Positions 24,758 through 32,981 of a stretch of 64,000 nucleotides of DNA are shown here, piece after piece. Source of the DNA: Sphingobium arseniciresistens. GTDB lineage: Bacteria > Pseudomonadota > Alphaproteobacteria > Sphingomonadales > Sphingomonadaceae. The DNA is taken from assembly GCA_029167225.1 (NCBI GenBank), contig JARFNK010000014.1:88624-152623 (forward strand), read 5' to 3'. The notes below the pieces were generated by a model that was given only the letters and a program-made list of their open reading frames with translations, was not told the DNA's origin and made no database searches. Position numbers and translations under genes: made by a program. The number at the start of each line of letters is the position of its first letter. The first letter of the stretch is position 1.

Positions 24758-27070
24758 ATGAGGGGATTGGGCTGGCTTTCAGCAGGAGTGGCGGGGATGG
24801 CGCTGGTTCCGGCGCTCGCGCGTGGGGAGGAGCCTGACGCGACTCCATCTCAGGCTATCGTCGTCACTGCCCCCGGCGGCGCGGTCGATAGCGACGATGC
24901 ACTTTCCATCGGCGCACCGGATATCAGCCGCGCGTCGGCGCCCGATCTGCTCTCCGCTTTGACGCGGAACGTGGCCGGCGTCACTCTGCAGGATGCCCAG
25001 AACAATCCCTGGCAACCCAATCTGGTCTATCGGGGCTTCGTCGCGTCCCCGTTGCAGGGGCAATCACAGGGCCTGGCGGTCTATATGGACGGCGCACGCT
25101 TCAACCAGCCCTTTGGCGATACTGTCCAGTTCGACCTGATCCCCGAAGCGGCAATCCGCAAGCTCAGCATCCTCGATGCCAGCCCAGTCTATGGCCTCAA
25201 CGCGCTGGGCGGTGCCATTCTCCTGGAGACCAAGACCGGCCGAAGCGATCCGGGGTTGGAGGCAAGCGCGACCGGCGGGCGCTTCGGCTATGCAGAGGGC
25301 AGCATCGCGGGCGGGCTCGCGCGTGGCAATGTCAGCGTTTTCGGCGCGTTCCAATATAGTCGGGAAGATGGCTGGCGCGATCATAGCCCATCCCGGCTTT
25401 ATAATGGATATCTCGATCTGGGTTTCGATACCGAGGCCGGCGGCCTTCATATGAAGCTGGTCGGTGCCGATACCGACCTGACCGGCAATGGCGTCTCGCC
25501 CGTGGAATTGCTTGCCGCAGATCGACGCGCAGTCTTCACCTGGCCCGATAACAGTCGCAGCCGCTATGGCCGGGTCAGCCTGCATCCCTGGGTCGCTCTG
25601 TCTCCAGAAACGCGTATCGAAGGCACGCTTTACGCCCAACGGCTCACCCTGCGCACAGTCAATGGTGACGCCGCCGATATCGAGGGCTGCGAGGATGACG
25701 ATGCCGATGGGCTGTTATGCCTGGAGACCGTGAGCGGTGATGGCGATGAAGAGCAGGCCATCCTGACGGAGGCCGGCGGCAATCCGATCGTCGATGCGCT
25801 GGACGGAGAGGGCTATGGCGTCCTTAATCGCGGGCGCACGCGCACTGATGCGATCGGCGCATTGGCGCAGATCATCGATGAACGACCCCTGCTTGCCGGC
25901 AATAATCACTTTGCGCTCGGCCTGAGTTACGACGGCAGCCGCACCCGTTTCGATACGTCGACGGAACTGGGCGAACTCACCGAGGACCGCAGCGTGGAAG
26001 CGCTTGGCAGTCGCATCGTGCAGGCCGATGGTGCGATTGCGCCAGTGGGATTGGTGGCCCACACCGAATATTGGGGTGCGTTCGTGCAAGATAGGGTGCC
26101 GCTGGCGCCGGGGATTTCCGCCGAACTCGGCCTGCGCTGGAACCATGCGCGGATAGAATTGACGGATCAGATCGGCACGGCGCTTAACGGCAGGCACAGT
26201 TTCGAGCGCCTCAATCCGGGCATCGAACTGGACTATATCGTGTCACAGGGGCTGTCGCTGCGCGCTGGCTATGCCGAGAGCAACCGCGCGCCCACGCCCG
26301 CCGAACTCTCCTGCGCAGACGAGACGGCGCCGTGCAGCCTCACCAACTTCTTCATCGCCGATCCGCCGTTGAAGCAGGTTGTCGCCAAAAGCTGGGAGGC
26401 GGGAGCGTCGGGCGCTTTCCATCTGGGCGGATGGCAGGCGACATGGCTGCTCTCCGCCTATCGCACCACCAACCGCAACGATATCCAGTATATCGCCTCG
26501 CAGATCCGGGGGCGCGCCTATTTCCAGAATATCGGGAGCACGCGGCGGCAGGGTGTCGAGGGTTCGCTCAAGGCTAGCCATGGCGGCCTGACCGCCGGCC
26601 TTGGCTATGCCTTTACCGATGCGACCTATCGTGATGACCTGATCCTGAGCAGCCCGGCCAACCCTGAAGCGGATGACGACGGCACCGTCGATGTCGCGCC
26701 GGGCGATCGCCTGCCGGGCATCCCCCGCCATAGCGTCACGCTGACATTGGATTATGCGGCAAAGGGCTGGTCGATCGGCGGCGACCTGATTGCCCGCTCC
26801 GGCCAATATCTGGTCGGTGACGAGGGCAATCAGAACGCCAGGGTGCCCGGCTATCTGATTGCGAACCTGCGCGCCGGGATCGATATCGTACAGGGCGTCA
26901 CCCTGTTTGGCGAACTGCGCAATGCCTTTGGCCGCAAATATGCGACTTTCGGTACATTCTCGCAGGTGGATGAGATTGAACTGGAGGAGGCACCCGGCGC
27001 GAATAATCCGCGGGCCTATGGCCCCGGAGCGCCCAGAAGATGGTATGCAGGCGTCAAGACGAGATTCTAG
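24758..27070 (+). CDS. TonB-dependent receptor of the PQQ/lanthanide locus
   Basis: A 770-residue outer-membrane receptor. Signal peptide about 1-22, TonB-box-like AIVVTAP at 33-39, plug domain (about 50-160, with VYMDGARFNQPFGD and NALGGAILLETKT), then a 22-strand barrel ending RRWYAGVKTRF. An unusually acidic extracellular-type loop at residues 303-333 lies between Cys311 and Cys321 and beyond (CEDDDADGLLC, then SGDGDEEQ). Receptors in such positions are candidates for lanthanide-chelate uptake because the local dehydrogenase has a lanthanide site. That assignment is inference; siderophore or cofactor uptake is also possible. Confidence 0.85.
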   Translation: MRGLGWLSAGVAGMALVPALARGEEPDATPSQAIVVTAPGGAVDSDDALSIGAPDISRASAPDLLSALTRNVAGVTLQDAQNNPWQPNLVYRGFVASPLQGQSQGLAVYMDGARFNQPFGDTVQFDLIPEAAIRKLSILDASPVYGLNALGGAILLETKTGRSDPGLEASATGGRFGYAEGSIAGGLARGNVSVFGAFQYSREDGWRDHSPSRLYNGYLDLGFDTEAGGLHMKLVGADTDLTGNGVSPVELLAADRRAVFTWPDNSRSRYGRVSLHPWVALSPETRIEGTLYAQRLTLRTVNGDAADIEGCEDDDADGLLCLETVSGDGDEEQAILTEAGGNPIVDALDGEGYGVLNRGRTRTDAIGALAQIIDERPLLAGNNHFALGLSYDGSRTRFDTSTELGELTEDRSVEALGSRIVQADGAIAPVGLVAHTEYWGAFVQDRVPLAPGISAELGLRWNHARIELTDQIGTALNGRHSFERLNPGIELDYIVSQGLSLRAGYAESNRAPTPAELSCADETAPCSLTNFFIADPPLKQVVAKSWEAGASGAFHLGGWQATWLLSAYRTTNRNDIQYIASQIRGRAYFQNIGSTRRQGVEGSLKASHGGLTAGLGYAFTDATYRDDLILSSPANPEADDDGTVDVAPGDRLPGIPRHSVTLTLDYAAKGWSIGGDLIARSGQYLVGDEGNQNARVPGYLIANLRAGIDIVQGVTLFGELRNAFGRKYATFGTFSQVDEIELEEAPGANNPRAYGPGAPRRWYAGVKTRF

Positions 27071-27099
27071 CGCCGGCCAATGGAGAGAGGGGCCTTCCC

Positions 27100-28053
27100 T
27101 TATCTCTCTTGCACATCGATCCGGGGCAGCAGCCTGGCCTCCAGCCCCGGATAGAGATGCGACACGCTGCGCTGCAGTTCATAGCGGGCCACCGCCAGCC
27201 CCGAAAAACGCGCCGGGATCGGCAAGGCGCCCGCCTCGACCATATCCAGCCCGGACTGGACGGCGAGGGTGAGGGTGTCCTCCAGCCAGTCGATCCAGTC
27301 CCGCGTCTGGACGATCGCCGCCGTGCCTGATGGATCGAACGGGCCATGGCCGGGAATGGCCCCCTTGTGCGGCAGCTGCGCCAGCAGCTCCAGGCTCTCG
27401 CGCCAGCGGGCGAGATCCGCAGTCGGCGTACTTGGCGCGCGATCATGAAACAGCAGGTCGCCGCCGATGAGCGTGCCTGTCTTCTCGTCGAGTAGCGCAA
27501 GGTCACCGGCACTGTGGCCGGCGAGGGCCATCAGGCGTAAGGGCCGGCCGCCGAAATCCTCGGAAATCTCACTGATCGGCCGGCCCGGCAGCACCAAGTC
27601 AGTGCCGCGCATCCAGTCACCCAAGATCCGGTACATGGCATCGGAAAAGCCCCGGCCGTCGCGGGCCATGTCGCTGATCGTCTGCGGCAGCGCGGTGACG
27701 ATCGCGCGATCGAACGCGGCGATCCCCATGCCATGGTCAGGATGCAGATGCGTCACATAGACCCGCACAACCGGCTTGCCCGTCAGCCCTTCCGCCACGC
27801 TTTTCAGTGCGCGGCCATAGCGGATCGACGGCCCGCTATCGACCAGCACGGCGCCTGCCGGCGTGTCGATGATCGCGATATTGGCGATCGCCCCGCCATT
27901 GCTGAACAGGATCGGCGCATCGGCGCCGTGGATCATCCATATACCGTCGGCAACCTGTAGAGGCGAAATATGATAATCCTCCGTCGCCGCCCACAGTGCC
28001 ACCGGCATGGCTGCCATCAGCGCACCGAACATGCTCCTGCGCGAAAAACTCAT
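27100..28053 (-). CDS. Quinoprotein relay system zinc metallohydrolase (MBL fold)
   Basis: A 317-residue metallo-beta-lactamase-fold protein with the zinc motif HLHPDHGMG (HxHxDH), a later GHSAGDLAL His and a GHGPF His. The leader MSFSRRSMFGALMAAMPVAL contains a twin arginine followed by a hydrophobic stretch, so export by Tat is likely. This group of MBL proteins is found only with PQQ dehydrogenases and SoxYZ-like carriers, where it is proposed to process a carrier-bound intermediate. Its start overlaps the SoxYZ-like gene stop by 4 nt. Confidence 0.85.
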   Translation of the reverse strand: MSFSRRSMFGALMAAMPVALWAATEDYHISPLQVADGIWMIHGADAPILFSNGGAIANIAIIDTPAGAVLVDSGPSIRYGRALKSVAEGLTGKPVVRVYVTHLHPDHGMGIAAFDRAIVTALPQTISDMARDGRGFSDAMYRILGDWMRGTDLVLPGRPISEISEDFGGRPLRLMALAGHSAGDLALLDEKTGTLIGGDLLFHDRAPSTPTADLARWRESLELLAQLPHKGAIPGHGPFDPSGTAAIVQTRDWIDWLEDTLTLAVQSGLDMVEAGALPIPARFSGLAVARYELQRSVSHLYPGLEARLLPRIDVQER

Positions 28054-28868
28054 CGCGGGCTGAGGGCCGGGACAGGCGATTGTCGCGCTACCGGCACCCT
28101 GGCCAGATAGCCGCGCCCGCTGGTGTCACGCGCCGAAATGGTCAGCATCTCACCCGCCGCAGCATGGGGCATCAGCGTGATGGCGGGATTTTCGGAAACC
28201 GATGCCCAGACCTCCATTGCGCCCAGCGTGGCACCCTGTGCGGATTTCACCGCCAGTTCCTCGATATGATAAGCCGGTATGTTGGCGACGAGCCCGGTGT
28301 CCATGGGATGGCGGAAGCTGATGCGCAGGCGACTGACGGAGTTACCGGCCGCCGGCCATGCTTCGCCGCGTATTTCGCCCAGATGATCGGCCCAGTCGCC
28401 CGCCACCCGGCTCAGTGGCGGCGCCGAGCAACCGCCGCCCACCGCGTCGACCCAGCCGCCCGCGACCAGCCATTGCCCGTCGATCAGCTGCACCGCCCCG
28501 CGTACCGGCGTGCGCTGGTCCAGCTTGATCCGGGTCGCGACATAGGGCTCTGCGGCGTCGGGCCGATAGTCGATGGCGATCGGGATGGGGTTGAGATCGG
28601 CGAAGATCACCATGCGCCTCACCTGACCTATCCCGCGCGCGTCGAGCGCCACGGGAAAGCTGCGCTGGTTCTCCGCCACCTCGGGAGAGCTGATCCTGAG
28701 GCGGGTATCGAAGCGGACAGGATCATCGCCGAAGATGCTCCGGGCATGGGCGGTCCACATCGGTGACTGCAACGGATCTGCAGGGTAGGGGACGCGCGCG
28801 GCGAGCACCGTTGGGATCACCAGCGGCACCGTGCCCAGCGGGACCAGCAGAGATATATGCGGCCTCAT
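28050..28868 (-). CDS. Quinoprotein-associated SoxYZ-like carrier protein
   Basis: About 272 residues, with an N-terminal signal (MRPHISLLVPLGTVPLVIPT) and a SoxY-like domain ending in DAVGGGCSAPPLS, whose Cys corresponds to the carrier Cys of SoxY. A SoxZ-like beta-sandwich (about 165-265) follows. Fused SoxYZ carriers of this type occur in PQQ dehydrogenase clusters next to the zinc metallohydrolase. I start at ATG 28868 with GGGAGAAGGAC upstream; an in-frame ATG at 28892 lacks a good ribosome binding site. A candidate operator lies 51 nt upstream. Confidence 0.82.
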   Translation of the reverse strand: MRPHISLLVPLGTVPLVIPTVLAARVPYPADPLQSPMWTAHARSIFGDDPVRFDTRLRISSPEVAENQRSFPVALDARGIGQVRRMVIFADLNPIPIAIDYRPDAAEPYVATRIKLDQRTPVRGAVQLIDGQWLVAGGWVDAVGGGCSAPPLSRVAGDWADHLGEIRGEAWPAAGNSVSRLRISFRHPMDTGLVANIPAYHIEELAVKSAQGATLGAMEVWASVSENPAITLMPHAAAGEMLTISARDTSGRGYLARVPVARQSPVPALSPR

Positions 28869-28913
28869 GTCCTTCTCCCAAAGTCCATGCATATGCAGCC
28901 GGCAATATCTTTA

Positions 28914-28930
28914 CCATTGCACCTTGGGTC
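28914..28930 (-). promoter_or_regulatory. Putative operator (site 6, between SoxYZ-like and CXXCW genes)
   Basis: Read on the minus strand: GACCCAAGGTG followed by CAATGG. It sits in the short divergent region, 51 nt from the SoxYZ-like start and 27 nt from the CXXCW-protein start, and could serve both directions. Confidence 0.55.
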
Positions 28931-28957
28931 ATGAGGATGTGAGGCAAGGGAGCGCGC

Positions 28958-29509
28958 ATGATGTGGAAACCTGTCCTGACGATCCTGCTGCTGCTGGCAC
29001 CGGCCATTGCCAGCGCCCAGCTGCCCGATGGAGGATTGTTCGGCGCCGACGGCTATCGCATCGCCCATTATCGCGCGCCGGTGCCAGAGGCGCCCGATGG
29101 CGTCGGTCGCATTGCCCCGGCAGCCGTGGCGCAGTTGCGCGCCGATGTGGACGTCATCCTGATCGACGTTTTGCCGGCGGAAGGCGCGCATCGCGACGAG
29201 ACCGGCGGCTGGCACCTCGCAAAGGACCGCCCGAGCGTTCCGGGCGCACACTGGTTCCCCGAAGCGGGGCGCGGCGAACCGGCGCCGGATATCGCATCAT
29301 GGTTCGAACGCGGCGTCGCGCGACTGACGGGCGGCGCGAAGGGGCGTATGATCGTGACCTTCTGCCTTGCCGACTGTTGGATGAGCTGGAACGCCGCCCG
29401 GCGGTTGCGGACCATGGGATATCATAATGTCTGGTGGCTGGCGGAAGGAACCGATGGCTGGCGCGATCTCGGCCTGCCGCTCACGCCGGTTCTGCCTGAA
29501 GGGCGATAG
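28958..29509 (+). CDS. PQQ-catabolism-associated CXXCW-motif protein (rhodanese-like)
   Basis: A 183-residue exported protein: signal peptide about 1-20, then a rhodanese-like domain. The signature is FCLADCWMSWNAARRL at about residues 132-147, where two Cys precede Trp; here the spacing is C-x-x-x-C-W. The C-terminal NVWWLAEGTDGWRD is typical of the rhodanese fold. This family is restricted to PQQ-dependent alcohol catabolism loci; thiol or sulfur chemistry with the SoxYZ-like carrier is a plausible but unproven role. It is divergent from the SoxYZ-like gene and upstream of pseudoazurin. Confidence 0.85.
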   Translation: MMWKPVLTILLLLAPAIASAQLPDGGLFGADGYRIAHYRAPVPEAPDGVGRIAPAAVAQLRADVDVILIDVLPAEGAHRDETGGWHLAKDRPSVPGAHWFPEAGRGEPAPDIASWFERGVARLTGGAKGRMIVTFCLADCWMSWNAARRLRTMGYHNVWWLAEGTDGWRDLGLPLTPVLPEGR

Positions 29510-29527
29510 GACCAAAGGTCAATTGTG
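29510..29527 (+). promoter_or_regulatory. Putative operator (site 7, pseudoazurin)
   Basis: GACCAAAGGTC (29510-29520) followed by AATTGTG, one base closer than in the other sites. It ends 76 nt before the pseudoazurin ATG. The palindrome starts 1 nt after the end of the CXXCW gene. Confidence 0.65.
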
Positions 29528-29596
29528 CCTGCAGCCCGTTCCGCCATTGTCGCTGCAACAGGCAATATTCAAGCTATTGATTACGGGAGAGATCTA

Positions 29597-30046
29597 ATGC
29601 TTCATCGTCCTGCGCTTCGCATGGCGCTCGTGGGTTTCCTGCTGGGCGCCTCCGCCGTGCCCGCATGCGCCAAGGACATTGTCGTCCACATGAAGAACAA
29701 GGGCGCGGATGGCGCGATGGTGTTCGAGCCAGCCTTCGTGAAGGCGGCGCCGGGCGATGTCATCCATTTCCGGCCGACCGACCCCAGCCATAACGCCGAG
29801 ACAATCTCAACGATGCTTCCTGCCGGCGCGACGCCGATGAAAGGGTTGATGAACAAGGAAGCGGTGATGACCGTCTCCAAGCCCGGTCTTTACGGCATCA
29901 AGTGCATGCCGCACTATTCGATGGGGATGGTCGCGCTGGTCCAGGTGGGGAAGCCGACGCCTACGGACATCGCTGCGGCCAAGGCCGTGAAACTCCCGCC
30001 ATTCGCCATGAAGAGAATGACAGGCATGCTGAACGGCGTGAAATAG
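29597..30046 (+). CDS. Pseudoazurin (blue copper electron carrier)
   Basis: A 149-residue periplasmic type I copper protein. A signal peptide (about 1-25) ends near PACAKD. The mature protein begins DIVVHMKNKGADGAMVFEP. Copper ligands are His in DPSHNAETI and the C-terminal cluster CMPHYSMGM (Cys, His, Met), the usual pseudoazurin spacing. It probably takes electrons from the quinoprotein or cytochrome. I start at ATG 29597 (CGGGAGAG upstream) rather than at an in-frame codon further upstream, because this begins directly with the signal peptide. It has its own operator copy. Confidence 0.92.
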   Translation: MLHRPALRMALVGFLLGASAVPACAKDIVVHMKNKGADGAMVFEPAFVKAAPGDVIHFRPTDPSHNAETISTMLPAGATPMKGLMNKEAVMTVSKPGLYGIKCMPHYSMGMVALVQVGKPTPTDIAAAKAVKLPPFAMKRMTGMLNGVK

Positions 30047-30156
30047 GCATGCAGCAACCGGATCGAGCACGGCCGGTGGATGAAACCATGTTCAGTCCCC
30101 GGTTGTCCTGGCGCTCACGACCGGAAGACCATTTACTGAAGACGCTGCGATACCGG

Positions 30157-30173
30157 TGGAGCGGTGAAGGGAA
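30157..30173. repeat. Left attachment-site core (tRNA 3'-end remnant)
   Basis: TGGAGCGGTGAAGGGAA matches 17 of the 18 bases at the tRNA-Gly 3' end (35718-35735) in the same orientation, with one G missing from the GGG run. Confidence 0.65.
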
Positions 30174-30230
30174 GCCAAAAATCACCATAATACACAGATT
30201 AGAAAGAGGTTTTCGATGCGCCAACGCGGC

Positions 30231-30252
30231 AGTGGCCCCCAATATGGCCCCC
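30231..30252. repeat. Left arm-type repeat of the island
   Basis: Two TGGCCCCC boxes separated by AATA; 21 of 22 bases are identical to 35582-35603 near the integrase gene, in the same orientation. It probably binds the integrase. Confidence 0.6.
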
Positions 30253-30730
30253 TGCTACGTCAGATGCCTGTGGAAATCCTGAGATTCAAAAAGACAATGC
30301 CAGGCGAGATCGTCCGCTCTTGCCAACGTACCGGCACAGCTGATTGCGGCAGCAATCGACCAGATTTCGCCCGTCTTTTGTGGTGAGATGAACGTCCGGC
30401 TTTGATAAAAGCAGCCGGTCAAGCGCGATGAACGCGCTGATCGGCGGCCGCTTGGACATTGTGATTCGATCGATTACTCTCGCTTTCCGGAACAGACGGT
30501 TTCGAGAATGCGTGAACGCCCCGTTTCTCCATCTCCGATCTGCCATTTTGGGAAAGCCTAGCCTGCCGTTCAGGTGTTTAAAAGCGCCAACACCGGTCGT
30601 CTCGCAACACCTTCTCAATCGGAAATGGCTTGGGGGCACCCCAATATTCGCCCTTTCGATCCGAAAAGTGCTGCGACCGCAGCGCGAACCGTCAGTCTGG
30701 CATCAAGGGCAATCCGCCGCTGTCCTGCGA

Positions 30731-31558
30731 TTATGAAAGCGCCTGCCGATATCGGCGACTTCCTTTCAAGACTTCGCCACAGCGTGTGGTGATGGTGAAG
30801 TCGCCTGACGGGGTGCTGTTGATCGTCAACACGTTCGATCGGGAAAGAAGGATGCTGCGATGGATGCGGACGAAGGCGTCGCCCAGTTCCGTTTCGATCA
30901 TCGACATGGTGGAGCGGTGCAGGATGCTCTCGCCGGTTGTCACGATCTCCACGTAATTCCCAGCTGCCCTGACGTAGCGGATCGCGTCGATCCGAACAAA
31001 ATGGCGGCAAGCACCGTCTTGGACAACCAGCACCCTGCTTTCCGGCCGGGTCGCTGGAACGACTGATGATGCTCCCAATCTCCGGCTCAGCGTGAATGCC
31101 ATTACGATGACAGCATAGCTCCACGCGTCCTTGCGAAATTCATAAAGGAGCAGATCGTCGATCGGACCAGCGTCGTACCGATTTCCCCAGATCAGGAAGC
31201 GCAGGGCGAGCATCAGCGCGATATGCAGGGCGGAAAAGATCAGGCTGCCGACGAGGTGAAGTGCCAGATAGCACGGCCAACCTTCCCGCGCAGGAGGCAG
31301 GCGCCCGGTGGCGTGCCAGATCAACGGCAGCAGCAAGAGGATGGAGATGCCGGAGGTCAGTTCGTACCCCCAAGCCTCTTCTGCGCCGATCGGATCGCTC
31401 GATGCCCTGCCATCCGCCAGGCGCGAGGCGGCGTTGATCGAGACTTGGACGATCACCGCTATCGGCACAAGCCCGGCAACCAGGCGGGCGAGCGTCCCGC
31501 CGCTTGTCCCGCCCGGACCGCCGTTCGTCACAACCACCTCTTCCGTCGTCACCGCCAC
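30731..31558 (-). CDS. LytTR-family regulator with membrane N-terminus
   Basis: About 275 residues. Four hydrophobic segments in the first two thirds (for example LVAGLVPIAVIVQVSI and ISILLLLPLIW) are followed by a C-terminal LytTR DNA-binding domain (RFVRIDAIRYVRAAGNYVEI, then FVRIHRSILLSRSNVL). Membrane-bound LytTR proteins act as one-component sensors. The start is uncertain: the frame is open to an ATG at 31657, but that would overlap the start of the divergent acyltransferase, so I use the GTG at 31558. It lies in the tRNA-Gly island and faces away from the acyltransferase, which it may control. Confidence 0.78.
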   Translation of the reverse strand: MAVTTEEVVVTNGGPGGTSGGTLARLVAGLVPIAVIVQVSINAASRLADGRASSDPIGAEEAWGYELTSGISILLLLPLIWHATGRLPPAREGWPCYLALHLVGSLIFSALHIALMLALRFLIWGNRYDAGPIDDLLLYEFRKDAWSYAVIVMAFTLSRRLGASSVVPATRPESRVLVVQDGACRHFVRIDAIRYVRAAGNYVEIVTTGESILHRSTMSMIETELGDAFVRIHRSILLSRSNVLTINSTPSGDFTITTRCGEVLKGSRRYRQALS

Positions 31559-31641
31559 ACCGCTTCCCGCCCCTCGACCCTTGTCTCCGCCTATCGGTGC
31601 AGAATAGCTCGATATCAGACGCCAACGGTAGGAGAAAAGTC

Positions 31642-32835
31642 GTGGCGACACTGTCACAGAAACGACATTACGGAATGGACTGGTTGCGTATCGGTGCGTT
31701 CGGAATCTTGATCCTTTACCACGTCGGCATGGCGTTCGTGTCTTGGCCGTTCGAGATCAAGGTGACGGCGCCGATCGACTGGATCGCGATCCCGATGATG
31801 TTCACCAACCCGTGGCGGCTATCCCTGCTGTTCGCCATCTCGGGTTATGCCAGCGCCGCAGTGCTGTCGCGCAGCACAGGATACGGCCCATTCCTGCGCG
31901 GGCGGTTCTCCCGGCTGGGCATCCCGCTGCTGTTCGGCATGGCGGTGGTCGTGACGCCCCAGCCTTGGGTCGCCCTGGTGACGCAGCATGGCTATGCGAA
32001 TGGCTTCCTGCATTTCCTCGCCTTTGACTACTACCGGTTCCAGTTCATCGACGGCATCGCCATGCCGACCTGGATGCACCTTTGGTTTGTGCTTTACCTA
32101 CTTGTCTACACACTTGCGCTGGCCGCGTTATTGCGCCTGCCCGCCAGCCTGCGAGCAACGATCCGCGCCTTGGTGGAACGGCCCTTGGCCGGACGGTGGC
32201 TGCTGCCACTCCCGATCGCTTTCGTCTTCGTCGTTCGCGAGGTGTTGCCGCCCGGCTGGATCGACACCCATGGGCTGTTCGACGACTGGAGCGCCCATGC
32301 GACCTATCTGCCGCTGTTCCTGTTCGGGGTGTTGCTGCGGGGCTCGGCGGGGTTGCAGGTGGCGGTCGGGCGGCAGTGGCGGTACGCACTGGCGGTCGGC
32401 ATCGTCGCTTATCCGGCCATCGCCATTCTGGAGGCGGCCTTCCCGGGCGCGACGCCACTGCCTGACATGGTGCGTCTCGCCTATCATGGCCTGCGCGCCG
32501 TCATGCTCTGGACGTTCGTCGTGGGGCTGATCGGAATGGCGGATCGATACTGGAACCACGATCATTGTTGGCGCACGACACTCGCGGAGGCGGTGTTCCC
32601 CTTTTACATCATCCACCAGACAATCATCCTCGTCGTCGGTTATTGGCTGCTACCGACACCGACCGGACCGCTCATCCGCTTCGTAATCCTGATCGCGGCG
32701 ACCGCGCTCGGATGCTGGCTTTTTTACGCTATCGGTCGACGTCTCACGTTGCTGCGACCGCTGATCGGTTTGAAGCGTCAATCAAGACGGGCTTCGGACA
32801 CGGGTAAGATGCCTAATTCGGTCTCCGCTTCGTAG
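31642..32835 (+). CDS. Acyltransferase family 3 membrane protein
   Basis: About 397 residues with around ten hydrophobic segments, matching the acyltransferase_3 family (OpgC/OafA-like), which transfers acyl groups to glycans or other envelope molecules. The N-terminal RHYGMDWLRIGAFGILILYH has the conserved Arg and the His of the family active site; FPFYIIHQTIILVVGYW near the C-terminus is also typical. I choose the GTG at 31642, preceded by GGAGAAAAGTC, because the codons further upstream encode an unlikely Pro/Ser/Arg-rich leader. It is island cargo, divergent from the LytTR gene. The substrate is unknown. Confidence 0.8.
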   Translation: MATLSQKRHYGMDWLRIGAFGILILYHVGMAFVSWPFEIKVTAPIDWIAIPMMFTNPWRLSLLFAISGYASAAVLSRSTGYGPFLRGRFSRLGIPLLFGMAVVVTPQPWVALVTQHGYANGFLHFLAFDYYRFQFIDGIAMPTWMHLWFVLYLLVYTLALAALLRLPASLRATIRALVERPLAGRWLLPLPIAFVFVVREVLPPGWIDTHGLFDDWSAHATYLPLFLFGVLLRGSAGLQVAVGRQWRYALAVGIVAYPAIAILEAAFPGATPLPDMVRLAYHGLRAVMLWTFVVGLIGMADRYWNHDHCWRTTLAEAVFPFYIIHQTIILVVGYWLLPTPTGPLIRFVILIAATALGCWLFYAIGRRLTLLRPLIGLKRQSRRASDTGKMPNSVSAS

Positions 32836-32981
32836 CATGATCTATGGAGGTGAGGTTTCGAGTAGCCTTGATCTTTCCCGATATTCGATCCTTCCGGGAT
32901 GTTCGCGGACGGCAGCTCTCGGCCGACCCCGCCGTTCGGCGAAGTTGTTGCGAACGGCGGGTTCGTCCCAGCTGTTGACCT

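Larger units (their letters stand above)
30047..30730. other. Non-coding stretch containing the left end of the tRNA-Gly island
   Basis: No frame in this 684-nt stretch looks like a real protein. It contains the left core-like repeat (30157-30173) and the arm-type repeat (30231-30252). The remainder is somewhat less GC-rich than the chromosome and may be decayed island DNA. Confidence 0.5.

Noticed and set aside
25694-25729. Canonical EF-hand in the TonB receptor loop
   Set aside because: The order DxDxDG is present only approximately and the final Glu is one position early, so I describe an acidic loop and not an EF-hand.
30286-30639. Possible leftward gene at the left end of the island
   Set aside because: Unusual Arg/Cys-rich composition, no start signal and no family resemblance; treated as non-coding.
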